Source of the DNA: Gammaproteobacteria bacterium
GTDB taxonomy: Bacteria; Pseudomonadota; Gammaproteobacteria; Pseudomonadales; Azotimanducaceae_A
Direction: 5' to 3'
NCBI GenBank assembly: GCA_012960755.1
Contig: DUAT01000062.1
Location: forward strand, 1-5,154
Length of the DNA stretch: 5,154 nucleotides
Both the position numbers and the translations under genes were made by a program. Below are positions 1 to 5,154 of this stretch, piece by piece. The notes under the pieces were generated by a model. That model saw only the letters and a list, made by a program, of their open reading frames with translations, was not told where the DNA came from and searched no databases. The stretch's first letter is position 1. The number at the start of each line of letters is the position of its first letter.

Positions 1-24
1 ACAGATTTCCACCGGGAGTTCCAT
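1..24 (-). CDS. Possible start of a gene running off the left edge
   Basis: On the minus strand an ATG at 24-22 is preceded by AGGGG (plus-strand CCCCT, 30-34) with five bases between, a textbook ribosome binding site spacing. Only eight codons (MELPVEIC) are inside the window, so no product can be named. It would lie downstream of the FecR-domain gene on the same strand, 156 bp past its stop. FecR-domain lipoproteins are often followed by other envelope or signalling genes, which makes a same-strand neighbour plausible. A chance SD-like match is equally possible. Confidence 0.25.
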
Positions 25-180
25 TCAAACCCCTATTTCAGGGACAGACCTGCTTGGCTACCTACACAAAAACGGGCCTAATTCTACTTATACTCCAGGT
101 GTCTGTTTGCGATTCAGAAAAAAGTTAAAAGCAATATCGCTGAAAGCCTGCCGCGCCTTTTATCTGTAAAGAGTCCGATT

Positions 181-912
181 CTAGAAATAGTTGCTGCGAG
201 TTCGAGGAATACCTTTTGGTACGATATAAGGCGTTGTTCTTCCGACTAGTGTTTCGATCAGCAGCAGTTCCTGGTCGTCGTGGTTTTTAAAGGGCGCGGG
301 CACAATACGTTTCGTCGCGCTTTTGTCGGCGAGGATATAGCGAGGTGCAGAGTGGTGTTCCGACACAATGGTTTCTAAATTACCAGGATCATCGGCCGTT
401 GAAAGATCAGAGATGCCATAGCAGACGCAGACATACGATTCCACTGGGTCGGTCTCAACGTAGACGCCTGTGCCGCGAACGCAAATGATGGCGTTGGGGG
501 TTGAGATATTAGTGCGGCGAGAAGCGAGTACTGAGAGTGCCTTGCCACGTTCAAGCGAGAACGCGGTAGTCACTACGCCGGGCGCGACTTTTCTTCCGGG
601 CAGCGTCATTTTGCTGACACTACGTAAGACAAAAGCATCTTTTTCAACCACAAAAATAACGTAGCTTTTTAAACCTGTCTCTACGACATCGCCGGGATTG
701 ATGGGCGTCGCGACCGTGGCGCCAACACCATTAACCCGCACGTCACCAGCTATCTTATGAATAGAGCGTCCTGGTACGAGCTCAGCGGCCATATCTGAGC
801 CACCCGTCGTACCGCCAGTGCTGCATCCCGGTAGCATGGCTGAGGTACCCGTCGCCAATAGAAACAGCAGAAACTGCCTGCGTGATGCTTCGATATCAGA
901 TATCCTTGACAA
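181..912 (-). CDS. FecR-domain lipoprotein, exported (243 aa)
   Basis: A complete small FecR-domain protein. The N-terminus carries a twin-arginine-like SRRQFL (residues 10-15), a short hydrophobic stretch and a lipobox LPGC with Cys30 as the predicted lipidation site, so it should be exported, perhaps by Tat, and anchored as a lipoprotein. Residues about 50-170 are a FecR fold: GDVRVNG, a GDVVETG turn, then ISTPNA and VRGTGVYVE (145-153). The tail has the hallmarks of the stand-alone family: CVCYG (Cys162, Cys164), HHSAPRYI (186-193) and FKNH with DQEL (208-215). It lacks the inner-membrane anti-sigma region of true FecR, and no sigma factor gene is visible beside it, so a role in ferric citrate signalling should not be assumed. 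The start is TTG at 912. No ATG upstream fits (an in-frame TGA lies at 960-958), and AAGGG (plus 925-929) sits about 11-12 bases before it. It diverges from the barrel gene with 28 bp between. Family assignment is firm; function is unknown. Confidence 0.88.
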   Translation of the reverse strand: MSRISDIEASRRQFLLFLLATGTSAMLPGCSTGGTTGGSDMAAELVPGRSIHKIAGDVRVNGVGATVATPINPGDVVETGLKSYVIFVVEKDAFVLRSVSKMTLPGRKVAPGVVTTAFSLERGKALSVLASRRTNISTPNAIICVRGTGVYVETDPVESYVCVCYGISDLSTADDPGNLETIVSEHHSAPRYILADKSATKRIVPAPFKNHDDQELLLIETLVGRTTPYIVPKGIPRTRSNYF

Positions 913-934
913 ATTCTTTTCGTCCCTTGAAATT
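906..934 (+). promoter_or_regulatory. Possible promoter of the barrel gene
   Basis: A perfect TTGACA (906-911) is followed after 17 bases by GAAATT (929-934), which matches the -10 consensus at only three of six positions. If used, transcription would begin at about the ATG of the barrel gene (941), giving an almost leaderless message. That fits the absence of a visible Shine-Dalgarno before 941. The -35 box overlaps the TTG start of the divergent FecR gene, so both genes could not be transcribed freely at once from this stretch. The weak -10 keeps confidence low. Confidence 0.25.
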
Positions 935-940
935 TCAGCT

Positions 941-1849
941 ATGAGAAAGTCGTTGTATCAACTCATCATCAGCGTGCTTGTGTTAGCGACCCTGTCATCT
1001 ACCGCACGCGCCGAGGCATACGGGTCCGGCTGGTATGGTGAAATTCAAGCCTCATATGGTCATGAGGATAACATAAGTCGTACTTACAAAAGTGATGGGA
1101 TCAGCGAGGAAACTGCCTCGTTCAGCGTTGGCGGCGGCTACTCAACTAAGCTAGCTAATAATCAACAACTCATCTTTTCCGGTTATCTGATCTACAACAA
1201 GCACAAAGACTGGGAGGCACTGGACACTTTCGCTCTCTCCGTCGGGCTGGATTATACAGTGCAGCCAAAGCTTGCCTATAACGCTTCCTGGTACAACTTC
1301 AAACTCAATGTCACTAATCTGGAGTATAAGGACAGCGACCCACGCGAAGGACTGCTGATTGATGTAGACCTGTCGGCTAACAAGCGATTAAGTACGTCGC
1401 TGACCGGACGTCTTGGATATCGCTATATCGATAAGGTGTTCATTAATAAATCTAAGGCGGAAAAAGAAAATGATGCTGCCTTTGATACTGATTCTCATGA
1501 GCTTTACTTTGGTCTTGATTATGCCTTCACCCCGTCGTTTCTTGTCTTCGGCGAGTATGCCTACCGCCATGGCGATATCAGATCAACGGTAACTGGAGGT
1601 ATAAGTACCGGTGCTAAATACGATGCAGAGACTACTGATGAAGTTTTCGACCCGCCGTGTACCAGGCGATGCACGCCCAGTTACGCCTATCGGACTAGGG
1701 GCAATACCCATCTTGTTACGCTTGGTTTCACCTTTCCATTGATGGCGGTTAACATGGATATTGCCGGTAGTTACTATGATGCTAAAGGCGACAACGACAA
1801 AACGTATCAAGACTGGATGCTTAAGCTGGGCCTTCTGTGGAATTTTTGA
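941..1849 (+). CDS. Outer-membrane beta-barrel protein (302 aa)
   Basis: A signal peptide covers residues 1-24: basic MRKS, the hydrophobic core LIISVLVLATL, and a likely cut after ARA. The mature part is built of alternating amphipathic strands with many Tyr, Trp and Phe and short polar loops (WYGEIQASYG, FSVGGGYS, VGLDYTV, LTGRLGYRY, ELYFGLDYAF, FGEYAYRHG). It ends in LKLGLLWNF; a C-terminal Phe on the last strand is the usual barrel-assembly signal recognised by BamA. The length suits a barrel of about 12 to 14 strands. A loop near 235-248 holds a CTRRC motif (Cys240, Cys244) that could form a disulfide. The ATG at 941 was chosen over an upstream in-frame ATG at 818 because the signal peptide starts here and the longer version would overlap the divergent FecR gene. 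No clear ribosome binding site precedes it. The next gene starts two bases after its stop, pointing to one operon. The barrel class is clear; cargo or function is not (porin-like, secretion-related, or structural). Confidence 0.85.
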   Translation: MRKSLYQLIISVLVLATLSSTARAEAYGSGWYGEIQASYGHEDNISRTYKSDGISEETASFSVGGGYSTKLANNQQLIFSGYLIYNKHKDWEALDTFALSVGLDYTVQPKLAYNASWYNFKLNVTNLEYKDSDPREGLLIDVDLSANKRLSTSLTGRLGYRYIDKVFINKSKAEKENDAAFDTDSHELYFGLDYAFTPSFLVFGEYAYRHGDIRSTVTGGISTGAKYDAETTDEVFDPPCTRRCTPSYAYRTRGNTHLVTLGFTFPLMAVNMDIAGSYYDAKGDNDKTYQDWMLKLGLLWNF

Positions 1850-1851
1850 CG

Positions 1852-3687
1852 ATGACCAGGTGTTTTTACTACATGCACCGGATTTTGTTTTTAATGATAC
1901 TGTCGGCTTCAGCCTTGGCATCGCATCACGGTTGGGCGCCGATTGAGGCGTTCAGTAATGCTGATGGAACCCTGCAGTTCATTGAGATGTATACCAGTCG
2001 CAACAATGAAAACAATCTGACCGGTAGAACCCTGGAAGCAGCCGATACTGGTACAGGCGCCTACCAGGAATATAGTTTTCCCAATAACCCGAGTTCGTCT
2101 GCGACAACTGATAAATCTCTGCTCTTGGCTACCTCAGGTTTTGAAGCAGAGTTTGGCATCACGCCTGACTACATTATTCCAGATAATTTTCTCACGATGA
2201 CGCCAGGCGATGTCTGGTTCAACACGGTTTTAACTTGGACCAGTTTGCCAACAGATGGATGGCAATCCTTTAACTCGGGTGGATCGATAAGAGCAGGCAC
2301 ACCGAAGAATTTTTCCGGCACAGAAATTACCCTAACTGAACCTGTAGCATCAACAACTGCAACCCAGTACCTGATGACCAACTCGAACAGCGACAACATC
2401 ACAACATTACATATAATCAACACTGCAGACGAGACTCAATCCTTTGCGGGTACGCTATATAATGGCGCCGGGGATCAACAGGGTAGCGCTAAGGTAGCTT
2501 TGCATACCAATCCGATTGCCAGCAAAGGGCGGCGTATCCTGACATCAGCGGAACTGGAATCCTTGTTCAATGTAGAAGCCTGGAGTGGTCCAGCTATGCT
2601 GGAAGTGCAGGGCACGAGCAGCTTTTCCCTGATGAGTAAACTGGTCAGCCCCAGCGGTCTGATCAGCAATACGAATTGTGTTCGTGAAACACGAGTGCTG
2701 AATATCGAAGGCGATTCTCCTGACATGACCTACGTTAGATTTATCAATACGTCATCGTCGGCCATGACCAGTATCAGAGGAACACTCTATGATTTGGCTG
2801 GTAATGTTATCGGTAGTGCAAACACAGAGGTGATCGCGTCTCTGGCGCCGAAGCAACAAACTTGGGTTAACCGAAACACTTTTCAAATTATTTTTGGCGG
2901 TTGGACAGGTGAAGCCATGCTCGAAGTAGATGATGTGCCCGGGCTGAAATTACTAAATCTGAATTTCGTCAATGACGAAACATTTTTTAACTTCTCCTGT
3001 TTTGAAACCTCTGAATCGTCGGGTGTCTATTTAATGACGACCTCTAACAGCATGAACATCTCTAATCTGCATATCGTAAACACATCAACATCTTCGCAAG
3101 CTTTTACGGGCACGTTGTACAACCGTGATGGTAAACAGCAAGGTACATCAGCCGTTGCACTGCACGATGGGACCGTTGATTCAAAAGGTCGAGTTGTGCT
3201 GAATGCTCTCGAACTCCAAGGCCTCTTTGATGTTGATGCCTGGGACGGTCCGGCGTTTCTTGACGTGTCCGGCAGTAATGACTTTGAATTAATGATCAAG
3301 CTTGAGAGCCCAAGCGGACTCATCAGCAATACAAATTGCGTGAGACAGAATGAAGTGCATAATATTGAAGGTTTTGATTCCCAAGACATGACTTACGTCC
3401 GTTTCATCAATGCAGGCAGCTCATCGATGGGCAGCATTACCGGTACGCTGTATGATTCGAATGGCAGCATCATCGGAACCGCCAATACTGAATTGCTACC
3501 GGGCCTCGCGGCCAAAGAGGCGGTTTGGTTAAACAGGGATAGTCTGTCGGGACTTTTTAATAATGAGATCTGGGATGGTGAGGCATTGTTGACTGTTAAT
3601 GGGTCGACAGACTTAAAGCTACTAAACCTAAACTTTGCCAACGGCGAAACCTTCTTTAACTTCTCATGTTACGAATCCTCTAACTAA
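1852..3687 (+). CDS. Exported protein: lamin-tail-like domain plus two 220-aa tandem repeats
   Basis: About 611 residues. The ATG at 1852 lies two bases past the barrel gene's stop, suggesting translational coupling. An ATG at 1873 has a better ribosome binding site (AGGTG, 1858-1862, ten bases before) and would give a compact signal peptide. A GTG at 1837 is also in frame. From all three, the hydrophobic stretch ILFLMILSASALA ends at a likely signal peptidase site before SHHGW, so the protein is secreted. The N-terminal domain (roughly 150 residues; FSNADGTLQFIEMY, LTGRTL, DKSLLLAT, PDYIIPDNF) resembles lamin-tail-like secreted domains of Proteobacteria; that is from memory of the pattern, not a search. 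From 2368 to the end are two 220-residue units, each with two related halves sharing a hydrophobic N-terminal strand, GTLY, a SLF or similar turn, a W-x-G-x-A-x-L-x-V strand, and a Cys near the end. No sortase, PEP-CTERM or C-terminal anchor is visible; it ends at ESSN. Function is unknown; a surface or matrix role is inference. Confidence 0.85.
   Translation: MTRCFYYMHRILFLMILSASALASHHGWAPIEAFSNADGTLQFIEMYTSRNNENNLTGRTLEAADTGTGAYQEYSFPNNPSSSATTDKSLLLATSGFEAEFGITPDYIIPDNFLTMTPGDVWFNTVLTWTSLPTDGWQSFNSGGSIRAGTPKNFSGTEITLTEPVASTTATQYLMTNSNSDNITTLHIINTADETQSFAGTLYNGAGDQQGSAKVALHTNPIASKGRRILTSAELESLFNVEAWSGPAMLEVQGTSSFSLMSKLVSPSGLISNTNCVRETRVLNIEGDSPDMTYVRFINTSSSAMTSIRGTLYDLAGNVIGSANTEVIASLAPKQQTWVNRNTFQIIFGGWTGEAMLEVDDVPGLKLLNLNFVNDETFFNFSCFETSESSGVYLMTTSNSMNISNLHIVNTSTSSQAFTGTLYNRDGKQQGTSAVALHDGTVDSKGRVVLNALELQGLFDVDAWDGPAFLDVSGSNDFELMIKLESPSGLISNTNCVRQNEVHNIEGFDSQDMTYVRFINAGSSSMGSITGTLYDSNGSIIGTANTELLPGLAAKEAVWLNRDSLSGLFNNEIWDGEALLTVNGSTDLKLLNLNFANGETFFNFSCYESSN
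1858..1862 (+). promoter_or_regulatory. Ribosome binding site for the alternative start at 1873
   Basis: AGGTG lies ten bases before the ATG at 1873, which begins MHRILFLM and would give a 17-residue signal peptide. It falls inside the coding region if the ATG at 1852 is used. It is the best SD-like match in the region, so 1873 remains a serious alternative start for the repeat protein. Confidence 0.4.
2368..3027 (+). repeat. Protein-level tandem repeat, unit 1 (two 110-aa halves)
   Basis: First of two 220-residue units in the exported protein. Half A (2368-2724) runs from YLMTNSNS to EGDSPD and half B (2725-3027) begins MTYVRFINT. The halves align with each other: LHIINT with VRFINT, GTLYNGAGDQQGSA with GTLYDLAGNVIGSA, AWSGPAMLEV with GWTGEAMLEV, and a closing Cys in NTNC and NFSC. 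Unit 2 follows immediately with the same order. Confidence 0.9.
3028..3684 (+). repeat. Protein-level tandem repeat, unit 2 (two 110-aa halves)
   Basis: Second copy of the 220-residue unit, starting YLMTTSNS. Half A (3028-3387) ends at DSQD and half B (3388-3684) begins MTYVRFINA. It shares long identical stretches with unit 1 (SPSGLISNTNCVR, MTYVRFIN, LKLLNLNF, ETFFNFSC), but the DNA differs at many third positions. The duplication is therefore not recent and the amino acids have been kept by selection. Confidence 0.9.
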
Positions 3688-4002
3688 GAAGTAGCGATAT
3701 GGATATTGGTTTTGTGTGTCTATCTGCGTCGGAGACATCGACTATGTGACCCGTGCTGAAGGATTCTATATCCTTGACAGCAAGATCGAAGCAGAAACAG
3801 TCAGACGCTAATATCAGCTCAATTCTGATCATGATTCTGTCAAAAGCGGTGTAACCTCTCTGCTGATTCCCCACTTTACTGTAGAAAATCGTCATCAAAC
3901 CTTACTTGATGATTTCTCTGAAAAGGCCGTTAATCCATCCTTCACTCTCCTGCCAGATTGAGATGGGTCAGCTAAAATTGATGCCGAAATTTTAGATACA
4001 AT
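3688..4002. other. Gene-poor stretch between convergent genes
   Basis: 315 bp between the stop of the repeat protein and the stop of the LOV-like fragment. I recognise no gene. A plus-strand frame reads with only two stops (TAA 3809-3811, TGA 3959-3961) from about 3695 to 4027, giving phrases such as GDIDYVTRAEGFYILDSKIE, and could be an eroded reading frame. A 72-codon minus-strand frame (3898-3680) has an SD-like AAGG before a start but no recognisable content. A 6-bp inverted repeat AAGGAT/ATCCTT with a 5-base loop lies at 3759-3775 without a T run. No standard terminator is visible. Confidence 0.5.
3759..3775. repeat. Short inverted repeat between convergent genes
   Basis: AAGGAT, loop TCTAT, ATCCTT: a perfect 6-bp stem located 71 bp past the stop of the repeat protein. 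Flanking CTG and CAG could extend it across a 2-base bulge. It lacks a downstream T run and has an AT-rich stem, so it is at best a weak transcript-end structure and may be chance. Confidence 0.25.
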
Positions 4003-4491
4003 TTACCTGTCGGTGAAGGGGTTATAACCAACTCGTGTTTGGGCGGCTTCTATATTCAGGCAGAAATGATTAATTTCGCTAAAGACCTCAAGGAAGTCCT
4101 GGGTTTGCAGACTTAGGTCAATATCACCTGTCTTCGGATCAGGCTGACTGAGCATTAGTTTGATCAGCAAATTATTAAGAATATGTTGGATCTCCGCATC
4201 TGAACTCAAGGGCAGTTGCTTAAAATGTGAAATGTCACCTGGTAAAATATTTTGGAACTCGATATAAAAGCTTTGGTCATGTTTTTTAATCGGTAACATA
4301 ACCAACCGATTCATGAAGGTGGAGCCATCACTTCGATAATTTGCAATATCAATGCAGATGGCTTCTTCTGCACTCAAAGATGAGCGCATACAGTCAACCG
4401 CTTTCGAATCCGTGGCTTCGCCTTGCAGGAAAGACAGATTTCTGCCGAGCACTTCATCACTGGTATAGCCGACGATGCGCTGCACAGGATT
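4003..4491 (-). pseudogene. LOV/PAS sensor domain protein, N-terminus lost
   Basis: The minus-strand frame matches a LOV-type PAS domain from its first helix onward: RIVGYTSDEVLGRN, FLQG, TD, a long linker helix, NYRSDGSTFMN and the final strand FYIEFQNI. Counting from the GTG at 4485, flavin-contacting positions kept include Asn49, Asn59, the Gln of FLQG and Gln78. The photoactive Cys of the LOV motif GRNCRFLQG is Leu17 (codon 4437-4435), and the following phosphate-binding Arg is Ser18, so normal cysteinyl-flavin chemistry is impossible. A C-terminal tail of about 75 residues follows, largely helical and unrecognised, with a TAA at 4005-4003. The first strands of the PAS fold, which should precede NP, are missing: homology stops at about 4491, exactly where the transposase fragment begins on the other strand, and an in-frame TAA lies at 4524-4522. 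A short protein could still start at GTG 4485, but an incomplete PAS core would probably not fold. Confidence 0.72.
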
Positions 4492-4495
4492 ATCG

Positions 4496-5154
4496 GTGCA
4501 TCCATCACCTACCGATTGGCTTTAGGTTCAAATGCTGGAAAGAAGGCATTGACGTTGCAGGCTGTTCCTGTGAACAGTGATCGAAAGAAGGCGAGTGAAT
4601 TGGTCAGTAAGCAATCAGGCTTTTCGCTCCATGCTGGTGTGGCCTGTAAGTCCAACCAGCGGAAGAAGCTCGAGCGTCTTTGTCGATATATAACAAGGCT
4701 GGCCATCGCTGAACAACGGTTGTCGCTGGCCAGCAATGGAAACGTGATTGTCGCCCTTAAGACCCCCTATGATCAGGGGACCTCCCATGTGGTTCTAGGC
4801 CCCATGGAGTTTATGGGGCGGCTTGCAGCACTTATTCCAAAACCTCGAGTAAACCTAACAAGGTTTCTTGGGGTTTTCTCCCCGCGGAGCAAGTTGAGAG
4901 TGCATGTCGTGCCGAAAAAGCCAGAAGATGAGTCGGAACAGGTCTCGCAATCCGCCAGGGACAAAGTCTATTCGATGACGCGCTGTTCATTTGGGGGCTC
5001 AGCGATTGAAGCGGGTCTTTGGTATAGAAATAGAGAAGTGTGAAAAATGTGGCGGCAGAGTAAAGATCATCGCGTGTATCGAGGACACGGATGTCATTGA
5101 GAAAATACTGAAGCATCTGGGTCTGGATGAGGCATCACAGGCGAGAAACCGCTC
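4496..5154 (+). pseudogene. IS91-family transposase, C-terminal fragment with frameshift
   Basis: The plus strand encodes the C-terminal half of an IS91-type (Y2, HUH) transposase, in the frame of 4498: ITYRLALG, GFSLHAGV (4618), KKLERLCRYITR (to 4698), LKTPYDQGTSHV, and RLAALIPKPRVNLTRF (to 4866). That frame ends at TGA 5041-5043. The family's closing section instead continues in the next frame from about 4997: AQRLKRVFGIEIEKCEKCGG with the zinc-ribbon-like CxxC pair (5039-5050), then KIIACIED and EKILKHLGL. It stays open to the window edge. One extra G in the run at 4993-4997 would explain the shift. The N-terminal half, with the HUH and catalytic tyrosine region, is absent; codons before about 4496 are only antisense to the LOV gene, although that frame is open from a TTG at 4423. 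Some conserved positions are also changed (FLGVF where FHGVF is usual). The element is dead unless the shift is a sequencing error, and even then it lacks its catalytic part. Confidence 0.88.
4496..5154 (+). mobile_element. Remnant of an IS91-family element, right end beyond window
   Basis: The extent is set by the transposase homology, which starts abruptly next to the LOV gene fragment. IS91 elements move by rolling-circle replication and generate one-ended or truncated copies, which fits a fragment with no inverted repeats and no target duplication. The terminal sequences oriIS and terIS cannot be identified here, so the exact left end is uncertain by about ten bases. Confidence 0.7.

Noticed and set aside
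39..51. AGGGACAGACC-like sequence reminiscent of repeats near REP-associated transposases
   Set aside because: A single short match from memory with no second copy or palindrome in the window; not enough to call a REP element.
2..169. Plus-strand frame open from the left edge to TAA at 167-169, as the possible end of a gene
   Set aside because: 56 codons without recognisable content; the next frame is also open for 26 codons. Chance openness is likely.
470..664. Plus-strand open frame of 64 codons
   Set aside because: Antisense to the conserved core of the FecR domain, with no signal of its own.
1583..1921. Minus-strand open frame of 112 codons
   Set aside because: It lies antisense to the end of the barrel gene and the start of the repeat-protein gene, both well supported. 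Its translation shows no domain or signal, only shadow composition.
3027..3389. Minus-strand open frame of 120 codons, with a similar one at 2475-2726
   Set aside because: Both are antisense to equivalent parts of the two repeat units, so their mutual similarity just mirrors the repeat. The plus strand carries the real gene.
3680..3898. Minus-strand open frame of 72 codons with an SD-like AAGG before the start
   Set aside because: No recognisable domain, and it overlaps the end of the repeat gene by a few bases. A real small gene cannot be excluded but nothing supports it beyond the open frame.
4509..5116. Minus-strand open frames opposite the transposase fragment
   Set aside because: They are antisense to clear IS91 transposase homology and show no protein features of their own.

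Overview
The window looks like an accessory stretch of a Gram-negative, probably gammaproteobacterial, chromosome. The signs are an exported FecR-domain lipoprotein, an outer-membrane beta-barrel protein ending in Phe, and a decayed IS91-family transposase. GC content is moderate by eye. No gene here allows a genus-level call.

Left part (1-940): a minus-strand gene for a stand-alone FecR-domain lipoprotein (181-912, TTG start). It may be followed on the same strand by the first codons of another gene running off the left edge (ATG at 24-22 behind a good ribosome binding site; weak).

Middle (941-3687): two plus-strand genes, divergent from the FecR gene with only 28 bp between the start codons. 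The first encodes a roughly 300-residue outer-membrane beta-barrel protein. Two bases after its stop begins a roughly 600-residue exported protein. This has an N-terminal domain that resembles lamin-tail-like secreted domains, then two tandem copies of a 220-residue unit. Each unit is itself two diverged 110-residue repeats. The pair looks like a translationally coupled operon for a surface or secreted product and its barrel. The FecR protein may share their regulation or envelope location, which is inference.

Right part (3688-5154): 315 bp with no convincing gene, then a minus-strand LOV/PAS-type sensor fragment (4003 to about 4491). Its photoactive cysteine position is Leu, and its N-terminal end is missing. 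At about 4490-4500 it abuts the C-terminal half of an IS91-type transposase on the plus strand. That transposase lacks its N-terminal catalytic part and carries a frameshift at a run of G near 4993-4997. It continues off the right edge. The right end is therefore a scar where a mobile element, or a deletion it promoted, removed the front of a sensory gene.

The most unusual items are the barrel plus 2x2-repeat secreted protein module with its very tight divergent FecR partner, and the cysteine-less LOV remnant fused to the IS91 scar. I see no CRISPR array, tRNA, rRNA or recognised defence system.
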